From contig NZ_CP135001.1 in assembly GCF_039376655.1 (NCBI RefSeq), forward strand, positions 1 through 7,047: DNA of 7,047 nucleotides, given 5' to 3'. The translations under genes and the position numbers were made by a program. The notes below the pieces were generated by a model. It did no database searches, was not told the DNA's origin, and worked only from the letters and a program-made list of their open reading frames with translations. This stretch comes from Buchnera aphidicola (Pseudoregma panicola) (GTDB taxonomy: Bacteria > Pseudomonadota > Gammaproteobacteria > Enterobacterales > Enterobacteriaceae). Each line of letters starts with the position of its first letter. The first letter of the stretch is position 1. Shown in pieces: positions 1 through 6,877 of the stretch.

Positions 1-854
1 TGTATATTAGAAAAAAATATATTTTTAATAAAAATCCTAAATTTATACCTCCAAAAAAAGATAAAAAAAGACCAGCTTTTATAAATTATGCTATGAAAAT
101 GGCTTCTTTAACAGATGTTGCAAGATCTGAATTAAATTATATAATACAACCTAAAAATCCTAGTACTGGTATTTTATTAAAAAGAAAAAGAAGATTAAAT
201 GAACATAGAGCATGTGCTATGAGAGCTATGGTTACAGCTATGATATATCATTTTAATATTACATCAGATCTAGTGCAAGCTTCAGTAGAGCAATTAGCTG
301 ATGAATGTAATTTATCTACTATTTCAAAAGCAGGAAATAAGTCTATTACTAGAGCTTCTAGATTAATTACAGATTTTATGGAACCTATGGGTTTTGTAGT
401 ATGTCAAAAAATATGGGATAAAGTTATAGGAAACTATACTCCTAAAATGATAACTCTAACTACTTTATTTTTTGAACTAATAGGTATATCTTCAAAAAAA
501 TTACATAATGCAAAAAAACAGCAATTAGGATGGATAAATAAAGGATTAATGAAAAAAGGATTAAAAAAAATAACTTTTTCAGAAGCAAGAAGAATAGGAA
601 AAGATAAAAGAATAAGAGGCATACTAAAACATAGACATATGAAACATATTTTTTATAGGAAACATATAAAAGCAAAAAAATTTTTTTATATGGATGAAAA
701 AATTGCTAAGCAAAAGATTTTAAGAGCATTAGTAGCAAGATATTCTGTATTAGAATTGACTACATTAGGACCTAAAGGTTTAAAAAAACAAATAAATATT
801 GAATATTATTATTTAAGAAAGTTAGCAACTTCTCCTATACCAAAATTTTGTTAA
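1..854 (+). CDS. repA: Plasmid replication initiator RepA, IncFII RepA-like (start codon completed across the circular junction)
   Basis: Likely the replication initiator of this plasmid, which would bind its origin and load the host replisome. The frame is open from base 3 to the TAA at 852-854. The first internal ATG (93) is not the true start, because conserved-looking sequence precedes it (KNPKFIPPK, then [16 protein letters not shown]). If the window is circular, base 7047 plus bases 1-2 form an in-frame ATG, giving 284 residues; a GAG lies 8 nt upstream (7036-7038). The segment [18 protein letters not shown] followed by QPKNPSTG is what I recognise from Buchnera leucine-plasmid RepA1 proteins of the IncFII RepA family. 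The C-terminal half is very Lys/Arg-rich, as expected for a DNA-binding protein. Only one repA is present, whereas many pLeu plasmids carry repA1 and repA2. No frameshift is seen. Family assignment is from memory of conserved segments; the exact DNA target is unknown. Confidence 0.9.
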   Translation, partial: YIRKKYIFNKNPKFIPPKKDKKRPAFINYAMKMASLTDVARSELNYIIQPKNPSTGILLKRKRRLNEHRACAMRAMVTAMIYHFNITSDLVQASVEQLADECNLSTISKAGNKSITRASRLITDFMEPMGFVVCQKIWDKVIGNYTPKMITLTTLFFELIGISSKKLHNAKKQQLGWINKGLMKKGLKKITFSEARRIGKDKRIRGILKHRHMKHIFYRKHIKAKKFFYMDEKIAKQKILRALVARYSVLELTTLGPKGLKKQINIEYYYLRKLATSPIPKFC

Positions 855-959
855 ATATTTTTTTTTAAATTTTATTTTATTAAAAAATACAAAAGTTTTT
901 TAAATACAAATATATAAAAAAACATATTTTTTATTAAATTATATTTTTTTAAAAAAAAT

Positions 960-1050
960 AAATGCATGTGCAATAAATTTTATATGCAAGCAAAGAGATA
1001 GATGCAAAATAACATTAATTAAAAATCTTTTAAAAAAGAAATTATACATA
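960..1050. other. Candidate replication origin: TGCAA repeats and a DnaA-box-like site
   Basis: This is the only stretch of the repA-leuB spacer with regular G and C. TGCAA occurs three times in the same orientation at 969-973, 985-989 and 1003-1007 (spacing 16 and 18 bp), with an additional TGCAT at 963-967. The first two can also form an imperfect hairpin (TGCAATA at 969-975 with TAT at 981-983 and TGCA at 985-988, one bulged A). TTATACATA at 1042-1050 differs from the DnaA-box consensus TTATNCACA at one position. IncFII-type origins lie just downstream of repA and contain a DnaA box, so the position fits. That this is the origin is inference from position and repeats; no A/T-rich unwinding element stands out because everything nearby is A/T-rich. 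Confidence 0.45.
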
Positions 1051-1109
1051 GAGAAATATAAACATTAAAAAATATATATTAAAATATTAATAAAAAAAAT
1101 TGTAAATTT

Positions 1110-1138
1110 TTGTAAAATCAATTATTTTTTAGTAACAT
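1110..1138 (+). promoter_or_regulatory. Weak sigma-70-like promoter candidate for leuBCDA
   Basis: TTGTAA at 1110-1115 matches the -35 consensus at four of six positions. TAACAT at 1133-1138, 17 bp downstream, matches the -10 consensus at four of six. It lies about 105 bp upstream of leuB and is the only arrangement I found here with G-containing -35 sequence and ideal spacing. In DNA this A/T-rich, chance matches are common; another TATAAT at 1178-1183 lacks a convincing -35. Confidence 0.25.
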
Positions 1139-1241
1139 ATAAAAATAAAAAATTTTTATTAATTTTTTTTTATGATATATAATATAAAATTTATTTATAA
1201 TTTATAAAATATTTTTAATAAACTTTAAAATAATAATAAAA

Positions 1242-2333
1242 ATGTTAAAAAAATATAAGATAGCATGTCTTCCTGGAGATGGAATAGGTCCTGAAGTAAT
1301 GAAACAAGCATATAAAATAATAAATGTATTAAATAACAAATATTGTTTAAACATATGTTATAAAGAATTTTTAGTTGGTTATTCTGCTTTTAAGAAATAT
1401 AATACTGTAATGCCAAAAAAAACTATAGAAGGATGTAAAAAATCTGATGCAATTTTATTTGGTTCTATAGGAGATAGCAGATATAAATTTTTAAATAAAA
1501 ATTCTTTAGAAAAAGATTCATTATTATATATAAGAAAAAAATTTAATTTATTTTGTAATATAAGACATGCAAAATTGTATTCATATATACAAAATTCTTC
1601 TCCTTTGAAAAAAAAAGTGATTAAAAATGGTATAGATATAATCTGTATAAGAGAATTAATAGGAGGAATATATTTCGGAAATTCTAAATTTAAATATGAT
1701 AATAATATGAATATAAAATCTGCTTATGATACAGAAAAATATAATAAAAAAGAAATATATAGAATAGCAAAAATTGCATTTGAAATATCTAAAAAAAGAA
1801 AAAAAGTACTTACTTCAATTGATAAATCTAATGTATTAAAAAGTTCAATTTTATGGAGAAATACTGTAAATGAAATTTCGCATAAATATCCAGAAGTAAA
1901 ATTAAATCATTTATATATAGATAATGCAGTTATGCAAATAATAAAAAATCCTAGTTCTTTTGATGTAATATTATGCTCAAATATTTTTGGTGATATAATC
2001 TCTGATGAATGTGCTGCTATAATAGGATCAATAGGAATGTTACCATCAGCAAGTATAAATGAAAATGGTTTTGGAATGTATGAACCATCAGGAGGATCAG
2101 CTCCAGATATTAAAAATTTAAATATTGCAAATCCTATAGCACAAATTTTATCTCTTTCTATGTTATTAAAATATTCTTTAAAAGAAATAGAAATATCAAA
2201 AAATATTGATAAATCTGTAAAAAAAGCATTAAAATTAGGATATAGAACTAAAGATATAAGTAATGAAAAAAAATATATTTCTACTGAAGAAATGGGTGAT
2301 ATAATATCTAAAATTCTTATTAACTTAAAATAG
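1242..2333 (+). CDS. leuB: 3-isopropylmalate dehydrogenase
   Basis: Cytosolic NAD-dependent oxidative decarboxylase that converts 3-isopropylmalate to 2-ketoisocaproate, the last leucine-specific step. At 363 residues it equals the enterobacterial enzyme length. Visible motifs are GDGIGPEV (12-19), the substrate-loop region with R98 and R108, [10 protein letters not shown] (137-146, active-site Y144), DKSNVL (194-199, K195), YIDNA with D227, FGDIISDE with metal-binding D251 and D255, and the NAD-binding [11 protein letters not shown] (280-290). All catalytic residues known for the family are present. Two usually conserved positions are changed: the Pro after R108 is His109, and the Thr of RELTGG is Ile140. 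The ATG at 1242 aligns with the normal N-terminus, but there is no Shine-Dalgarno sequence, only A-rich sequence. It is first in the leu operon, and leuC begins 7 nt after its stop. Confidence 0.98.
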   Translation: MLKKYKIACLPGDGIGPEVMKQAYKIINVLNNKYCLNICYKEFLVGYSAFKKYNTVMPKKTIEGCKKSDAILFGSIGDSRYKFLNKNSLEKDSLLYIRKKFNLFCNIRHAKLYSYIQNSSPLKKKVIKNGIDIICIRELIGGIYFGNSKFKYDNNMNIKSAYDTEKYNKKEIYRIAKIAFEISKKRKKVLTSIDKSNVLKSSILWRNTVNEISHKYPEVKLNHLYIDNAVMQIIKNPSSFDVILCSNIFGDIISDECAAIIGSIGMLPSASINENGFGMYEPSGGSAPDIKNLNIANPIAQILSLSMLLKYSLKEIEISKNIDKSVKKALKLGYRTKDISNEKKYISTEEMGDIISKILINLK

Positions 2334-2340
2334 AAAAAAA

Positions 2341-3747
2341 ATGAAAAATAAAAACAAAACTTTATATGAAAAATTATATAATTCTCATATAATATATGAA
2401 AAAAAAAATGAAATTCCATTAATTTATGTAGATTTACATTTATTACATGAAGTAACATCACCTCAAGCATTTTCATCTATGAAAAAAAAATCTAGAATTG
2501 TAAGAATGCCTAAAAAAACTTTTGCTACTATGGATCATAATGTTTCAACTAAAAAAAAAAAAATAAAACAATTTGAAAAGATGTCATATATTCAAATAAA
2601 AGAATTAATAAAAAATTGTAAATTACATAATATAAAATTATTCGATTTAAATCATCCTAAACAAGGTATAGTTCATGTAATAGGACCTGAGAATGGGTTA
2701 ACATTACCTGGAACTACAATTGTATGTGGAGACTCTCATACATCTACTCATGGAGCATTTGGAGCATTATCATTTGGTATAGGAACATCTGAAGTAGAAC
2801 ATGTTTTAACTACTCAAACTATACCCCAAATAAGATATAAAAATATGAAAATAAAAATTTCTGGTAAACTTCCAAAATATGTTTATGCGAAAGATATTAT
2901 TTTACATATAATAAAAAAATTAAGTACATCTGGTGGTAATGGACATGTTATAGAATTTTATGGAGATACTATATCTAATTTAAGCATGGAAAGTAGAATG
3001 ACAATATGTAATATGTCAGTAGAATTAGGAGCAAAATCTGGAATAATTTCTCCAGATAAAATAACTTATAAATATTTAAAAAATAAAAAATATTCACCAA
3101 AAGGAAAAAAATGGTTAAAAGCAAAAAATTATTGGAAAACTTTAAAATCTGACAAAGGAGCTTTTTTTAATAAAAAATTTCATTTTAATATAAAAAATTT
3201 GCAACCTCAAATAACTTGGGGAACAAATCCTAGTCAAACAATTGACATAAATAAAAAAATACCTTCATTAAATAAATATAAAAATAATTATGAAAAGAAA
3301 AACGTAGAAAATACATTAAAATATATGAATTTAAAACCAAATACATATTTAAAAAATGTACCAATAGATAAAGTATTTATAGGTTCTTGTACAAATTCTA
3401 GAATTGAAGATTTAAGAGAGTCTGCAAAAATACTAATAAATAAGAAAATAAATAAAAATGTTAAAGCTATAGTAGTTCCAGGATCTAAATATGTAAAATT
3501 ACAAGCAGAAAAAGAAGGTATAGACAAAATTTTTATTAAGTCAGGTTTTGAATGGAGACTTCCTGGTTGTTCTATGTGTTTAGCAATGAATGAAGATAAA
3601 CTAAAAAAAGGTGAAAGATGTATATCTACTAGTAATAGAAATTTTGAAGGAAGACAAGGAGAAGGTGGTATAACACATTTAGCTAGTCCAGCAATGGCAT
3701 CAGCTGCAGCTATATATGGTAAAATAGTAGACATAAGAGAAATTTAA
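2341..3747 (+). CDS. leuC: 3-isopropylmalate dehydratase, large subunit
   Basis: Large (aconitase-like) subunit of isopropylmalate isomerase, which with LeuD interconverts 2- and 3-isopropylmalate. It has 468 residues, close to the 466 of the enterobacterial protein. Diagnostic segments are [14 protein letters not shown] (31-44), [14 protein letters not shown] (130-143), GTSEVEH (148-154), GSCTNSR (348-354), [12 protein letters not shown] (406-417) and [10 protein letters not shown] (431-440). The 4Fe-4S cluster ligands are C350, C410 and C413. In the normally conserved GGRTHLVSP, Arg is Ile here (GGITHLASP, 442-450). There is no Shine-Dalgarno; the 7-nt gap after leuB is all A, so translation is probably coupled to leuB. 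Codons 71-75 lie in a run of 13 A residues. Confidence 0.98.
   Translation: MKNKNKTLYEKLYNSHIIYEKKNEIPLIYVDLHLLHEVTSPQAFSSMKKKSRIVRMPKKTFATMDHNVSTKKKKIKQFEKMSYIQIKELIKNCKLHNIKLFDLNHPKQGIVHVIGPENGLTLPGTTIVCGDSHTSTHGAFGALSFGIGTSEVEHVLTTQTIPQIRYKNMKIKISGKLPKYVYAKDIILHIIKKLSTSGGNGHVIEFYGDTISNLSMESRMTICNMSVELGAKSGIISPDKITYKYLKNKKYSPKGKKWLKAKNYWKTLKSDKGAFFNKKFHFNIKNLQPQITWGTNPSQTIDINKKIPSLNKYKNNYEKKNVENTLKYMNLKPNTYLKNVPIDKVFIGSCTNSRIEDLRESAKILINKKINKNVKAIVVPGSKYVKLQAEKEGIDKIFIKSGFEWRLPGCSMCLAMNEDKLKKGERCISTSNRNFEGRQGEGGITHLASPAMASAAAIYGKIVDIREI
2551..2563 (+). repeat. 13-nt poly(A) tract inside leuC
   Basis: Thirteen consecutive A residues encode Lys71-Lys74 and the first base of Ile75 of LeuC. 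The gene is intact as written. It is the longest homopolymer I found inside a coding region here; others are 9-10 A (for example 5709-5718 and 5826-5835 in leuA). Confidence 0.9.
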
Positions 3748-3760
3748 ATAAAAAATATTG

Positions 3761-3766
3761 TGAGGT
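3761..3766 (+). promoter_or_regulatory. Distant Shine-Dalgarno-like site for leuD
   Basis: TGAGGT lies in the 34-bp leuC-leuD gap. It is the only purine G-containing site there, with 15 nt between it and the leuD ATG, which is longer than usual. The start itself is supported by N-terminal alignment of LeuD rather than by this site. Confidence 0.5.
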
Positions 3767-3781
3767 TATAAAATTTATAAA

Positions 3782-4378
3782 ATGAAAAAATTTACAATAC
3801 ATTTTGGAAAAATTTTACCATTAAATATTTCAAATATAGATACTGATGTAATAATACCAAAACAATTTTTAAAAAAGATTACTAAAAATGGATTTGGAAA
3901 ATATTTATTTTTCAATTGGAGATATTTAAATAATAATATTAAAGATATAAATAATAAATTTATATTAAATAAAAAAATATATAAAAATTCTAGTATATTA
4001 ATTTCAAGAGAAAATTTTGGTTGTGGTTCTTCTAGGGAACATGCAGTTTGGGCATTAAAGGATTTTGGATTTAAAGTTATTATATCTTCTAGCTTTTCAG
4101 ACATATTTTATAATAATTGTTTTAATAATGGAATTTTGTTAATTATTTTATCAAAAGATGAAATTAATTATATATTTTCTATAATAAAAGAAGATACAAT
4201 ATGTTTATCAAAAATAAATTTAATAAAAAAATATATATCTATAAAAAATAAAAAATATTTTTTTAAAATAAATTCTTTTTATCATTTTTGTATGATTAAT
4301 GGGTTAAATAGAATAGATTATACTATGAAATATAAACATAAAATAGAAGAATATGAAAGAAAAAATATATTTTATTAA
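3782..4378 (+). CDS. leuD: 3-isopropylmalate dehydratase, small subunit
   Basis: Small (swivel-domain) subunit that pairs with LeuC to form cytosolic isopropylmalate isomerase. It has 198 residues against about 201 in E. coli. Family signatures are NIDTDVIIPKQFL (18-30), ENFGCGSSREHA (77-88, the substrate-binding loop) and FSDIFYNNCFNNG (105-117), plus a conserved MINGL near the C-terminus (171-175). The usual SREHAPWAL has Val at the Pro position (Val89). The start aligns with the normal N-terminus. It sits 34 bp after leuC and 70 bp before leuA, on the same strand, consistent with one operon. The C-terminal third is strongly Lys/Ile/Asn-biased, as expected from A/T pressure. Confidence 0.98.
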   Translation: MKKFTIHFGKILPLNISNIDTDVIIPKQFLKKITKNGFGKYLFFNWRYLNNNIKDINNKFILNKKIYKNSSILISRENFGCGSSREHAVWALKDFGFKVIISSSFSDIFYNNCFNNGILLIILSKDEINYIFSIIKEDTICLSKINLIKKYISIKNKKYFFKINSFYHFCMINGLNRIDYTMKYKHKIEEYERKNIFY

Positions 4379-4433
4379 AATTTAATATTATAGTATTAAT
4401 AAAATTAATTAAATATATATTATTTTATTTTTT

Positions 4434-4437
4434 AAGG
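4434..4437 (+). promoter_or_regulatory. Shine-Dalgarno site of leuA
   Basis: AAGG stands out in an otherwise A/T-only 70-bp spacer and ends 11 nt before the leuA ATG. It supports the 4449 start and suggests leuA initiates independently of leuD translation. I see no strong promoter or G/C hairpin in this spacer. Confidence 0.6.
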
Positions 4438-4448
4438 CTAATAAATAT

Positions 4449-5987
4449 ATGAAAGAAAATATTGTAATTTTCGATACTACTTTGAGAGATGGAGAACAAT
4501 CTTTACCTTTTAGTTTAAATTCTTCTAAAAAATTAAAAATTGCAATTTTATTAGAAAAATTAGGAGTAGATATAATAGAAGCTGGATTTCCAGTATCTTC
4601 TCCTGAAGATTTTAAATCAATAGAATTAATTTCAAAAAATATAAAAAAAAGTAAAATATGTAGTCTTTCCAGATGTATAAAAAATGATATTGATATTTCA
4701 GCTAAGGCTATGAGATTTTATAAACATAATTCTTTTAGAATTCATTTATTTATTGGAACTTCTGAGTTACATATAAAACATAAGTTAAAAAAAAATTTTA
4801 AAGATATATTAGAAATGTCTGTTCAATCAGTTATTAGAGCTAAAAAATATACTGATGATATAGAATTTTCTTGTGAAGATGCAGGAAGAACAGAAATAGA
4901 TAATTTATGTTTTATAATAGAAAATGTAATAAAAAATGGTGTTACTACTATTAATATTCCTGATACTGTTGGTTATACAATTCCATTAGAATTTTCAGAA
5001 ATAATAAAAAAAATATTAAATAAAGTTCCAAATATAGATAAAGCAAAATTATCAATTCATTGTCATAATGATTTAGGAATGGCTGCAGGAAATTCAATAA
5101 CTGCAATACAAAATGGTGCTAGACAAATAGAAGGAACAATAAGTGGTATAGGAGAAAGATCTGGAAATACTGCTCTAGAAGAAGTTATAATGGCTATAAA
5201 TACAAGAAATGATATATTAAATTTTAAAACTAATATAAATATTAAAAAAATTTATAATACTAGCAAAAAAATAATTGAAATATGTGATTTTAATATATCA
5301 CCTAATAAACCTATAATAGGAACAAATTCTTTTTCTCATTCTTCTGGAATTCATCAAGATGGTGTTTTAAAAAATAGGAAAAATTATGAAATAATTTCTC
5401 CTGATTCTATAGGATCTAAAAAACAAAATTTCAATTTAACTTCTAGATCAGGAAGATCTGCAATAAAATTTTATATGAAAAACATGGGGTATTCAGAAAA
5501 AGAATATAATTTAAATAAATTGTATAAAGATTTTATAAAATTAGCAGATAAACAAGGAAGAATATTTAACTACGATCTTTTATCTTTAGCATTTACAAAA
5601 AATTTTTATAAAGAAAGTGAATATTTTAAATTAATTAATTTAGAAATTTTTTATAAATATAATAAAGAAAATAAAATATTAATTAATTTAAAAATAGGAA
5701 AAAAAAATAAAAAAAAAATTATTTTTAATGACTGTAATGTTATATATTTAATTTTTAATTTATTGAAAAAAATTTCTAAAATAAATATTAAATTGAAAAA
5801 TTTTATATCTAAATCTAGTATTTATAAAAAAAAAATTATTAGTAAAGTAAATGTTACTGTTATATATAAAAATATAAAGTTTTATGGAAATGACATTTCT
5901 TCAAATTTTATAAAATCTTATACATTATCTTTAATCAAGATATTAAACAGTATAAGAAAATATAAAAATATTAAAAAAAAATATTAG
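4449..5987 (+). CDS. leuA: 2-isopropylmalate synthase
   Basis: Cytosolic enzyme that condenses acetyl-CoA with 2-ketoisovalerate to 2-isopropylmalate, the committed and normally leucine-inhibited step. It has 512 residues, slightly short of the 523 of E. coli. The TIM-barrel catalytic domain (about 1-270) is well conserved: [10 protein letters not shown] (8-17), FSCEDAGRT (140-148), NIPDTVGYT (169-177), IHCHNDLG (203-210) and GIGERSGN (233-240). Metal ligands D14, H204, H206 and N240 are present. The linker subdomain keeps [13 protein letters not shown] (297-309) and LTSRSGR (330-336). From about residue 390 the regulatory domain is hard to align: it is mostly Lys, Ile, Asn and Phe, and the GP-x-DA-x-x-AI helix region is replaced by [14 protein letters not shown]. 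It is last in the operon, whereas it is first in the standard leuABCD order. Confidence 0.97.
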   Translation: MKENIVIFDTTLRDGEQSLPFSLNSSKKLKIAILLEKLGVDIIEAGFPVSSPEDFKSIELISKNIKKSKICSLSRCIKNDIDISAKAMRFYKHNSFRIHLFIGTSELHIKHKLKKNFKDILEMSVQSVIRAKKYTDDIEFSCEDAGRTEIDNLCFIIENVIKNGVTTINIPDTVGYTIPLEFSEIIKKILNKVPNIDKAKLSIHCHNDLGMAAGNSITAIQNGARQIEGTISGIGERSGNTALEEVIMAINTRNDILNFKTNINIKKIYNTSKKIIEICDFNISPNKPIIGTNSFSHSSGIHQDGVLKNRKNYEIISPDSIGSKKQNFNLTSRSGRSAIKFYMKNMGYSEKEYNLNKLYKDFIKLADKQGRIFNYDLLSLAFTKNFYKESEYFKLINLEIFYKYNKENKILINLKIGKKNKKKIIFNDCNVIYLIFNLLKKISKINIKLKNFISKSSIYKKKIISKVNVTVIYKNIKFYGNDISSNFIKSYTLSLIKILNSIRKYKNIKKKY

Positions 5988-5997
5988 TATTTATTAA

Positions 5998-6023
5998 TAT
6001 AAAAATTTTTATAATATTTTTTT
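5998..6023 (+). terminator. Weak A/T-only hairpin plus T-run after leuA
   Basis: A perfect 16-bp palindrome, TATAAAAATTTTTATA (5998-6013), begins 11 bp after the leuA stop and is followed by seven T (6017-6023). It lacks the G/C-rich stem of a standard intrinsic terminator, so its strength is doubtful. Position after the last gene of the operon is the main support. Confidence 0.3.
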
Positions 6024-6042
6024 ATAAAATTTTAAAATAAAA

Positions 6043-6210
6043 AATGTACACAAATATAAAAATTTTATATTAATTTTAACATAATAAAATATTTATAAAA
6101 TTTTTATTTTATAAAAAATAATAAAATTAGTTACAACAATTTATTTATAAAATATATTTTTATATTTAATTTAAATATATTATTAAAATAAAATATTTAT
6201 TGTGTACATT
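6043..6210. repeat. Inverted repeat pair flanking 146 bp between leuA and yqhA
   Basis: AATGTACACAA at 6043-6053 is the exact reverse complement of TTGTGTACATT at 6200-6210. Both are embedded in near-pure A/T sequence, so they are the only clear G/C-bearing elements of the spacer apart from TTACAACAA near 6130. The right arm ends 10 bp from the yqhA stop codon. The core TGTACA is itself palindromic. The 146 bp between the arms contain no ORF. Function is unknown. Confidence 0.7.
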
Positions 6211-6220
6211 ATTTTATATT

Positions 6221-6724
6221 TTAACTATTATACTTTTTTTTACTCATTTTATCTATATAAGACATTCCAAAAGCAGATATTATAAAAGTAATATGTATTA
6301 TTACATACCACATTATTTTATTATCTAAAATTTTTTCTGCATTCATAAATATTCTTAAAAGATGAACTGAAGATATAGCTACTATAGAAGAAGCTACTTT
6401 ATTTTTTATTGAATTTACATCCATTGTACCCATCCAACTTAACCTGTTTTTATTTTCTTTTACTTCTTCCATTTTCATAATAAAATTTTCATATCCAGAA
6501 AACATTACCATTACTAATAATCCTCCTACCAATGCTATATCTATTAAAGATAACACTATTAAAACTAGTCCAGATTCTGACATTTTAAAAATTTCTGGAA
6601 TTACAAAAATAACTTGCTGAAAAAATTTTAAAGTTAACAAAATAAATCCAAAAGATAAACCAATATATACAGGGAACATTAACCATCTTGATGCATATAT
6701 TATATTAGCAATTATTTTTTCCAT
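6221..6724 (-). CDS. yqhA: Inner-membrane protein YqhA, UPF0114 family
   Basis: Integral inner-membrane protein of unknown function, known as ORF1 on Buchnera leucine plasmids. It has 167 residues against about 164 for E. coli YqhA, with strong conservation of [14 protein letters not shown] (11-24), [16 protein letters not shown] (67-82), [20 protein letters not shown] (105-124) and [14 protein letters not shown] (134-147). Four hydrophobic segments are visible, at about 16-34, 52-75, 109-127 and 137-155. The start is fixed by the conserved N-terminus and by TAAGGT on the minus strand (6742-6737), 12 nt upstream. It is transcribed towards leuA and away from repA, so it is not part of the leu operon. 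It appears intact and far better conserved than the A/T drift around it, which implies selection. Confidence 0.95.
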   Translation of the reverse strand: MEKIIANIIYASRWLMFPVYIGLSFGFILLTLKFFQQVIFVIPEIFKMSESGLVLIVLSLIDIALVGGLLVMVMFSGYENFIMKMEEVKENKNRLSWMGTMDVNSIKNKVASSIVAISSVHLLRIFMNAEKILDNKIMWYVIIHITFIISAFGMSYIDKMSKKKYNS

Positions 6725-6736
6725 TTTTATAAATTT

Positions 6737-6742
6737 ACCTTA
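6737..6742 (-). promoter_or_regulatory. Shine-Dalgarno site of yqhA
   Basis: On the minus strand this reads TAAGGT, separated from the ATG at 6724 by 12 nt. It is the strongest ribosome-binding-site match near this start and supports it. Confidence 0.6.
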
Positions 6743-6848
6743 ACATTTTTATATATTTTATGTAAAATTTATAATACATTTTTTTTAAATATTAAAAAAT
6801 ATTTTATTTTATTAATAATAATATATTTAAAAAAATATTTTAATTAAT

Positions 6849-6877
6849 ATTTTATATTTTATAATAAAATATAAAAT
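6849..6877. repeat. 29-bp perfect palindrome (14-bp arms, 1-nt centre)
   Basis: The arm ATTTTATATTTTAT (6849-6862) and its exact reverse complement (6864-6877) flank a single A at 6863. It sits about 125 bp upstream of yqhA and 170 bp upstream of repA. It is all A/T, so chance contributes, but 14 matched pairs without a mismatch is the longest I found in the window. It could act as a cruciform, a regulator site or a transcription end. Confidence 0.6.

Larger units (their letters stand above)
855..1241. other. repA-leuB intergenic region (387 bp)
   Basis: This spacer has no credible ORF. Its left part (855-959) is A/T-only apart from a few bases and includes a weak hairpin (arms 914-921 and 927-934, stem ATAAAAAA/TTTTTTAT) followed by T residues at 944-950, which might end repA transcription. 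The middle (960-1050) is the mixed-composition candidate origin, listed separately. The right part (1051-1241) would be the leuBCDA leader; it holds a weak promoter match and otherwise A/T runs. No leucine-codon-rich leader peptide (leuL) and no G/C-stem attenuator is visible. Confidence 0.6.

Noticed and set aside
93..95. ATG as the start of repA
   Set aside because: The frame is open and conserved-looking upstream to base 3, and an in-frame ATG arises at the circular junction.
434..675. Two overlapping minus-strand frames (62 and 71 codons) opposite repA
   Set aside because: Hydrophobic translation results from poly(A)/Lys codons of repA read in reverse; they overlap each other in different frames.
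914..950. Intrinsic terminator after repA
   Set aside because: Stem is A/T only and weak; mentioned in the spacer entry but not supported enough for a separate call.
1907..2476. Minus-strand open frame of 189 codons opposite leuB/leuC
   Set aside because: It lies wholly antisense to well-conserved enzyme motifs, has Phe/Ile/Leu-rich low-complexity translation, and no ribosome-binding site.
3288..3734. Minus-strand open frame of 148 codons opposite the 3' part of leuC
   Set aside because: Its content mirrors the conserved LeuC cluster-binding region in the complementary frame; no independent signals of coding.
3773..3775. ATT as an alternative leuD start at better distance from TGAGGT
   Set aside because: ATT initiation is rare, and the ATG at 3782 matches the LeuD family N-terminus directly.
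3775..4104. Minus-strand open frame of 109 codons opposite leuD
   Set aside because: Antisense shadow of leuD, no start signals or recognisable protein.
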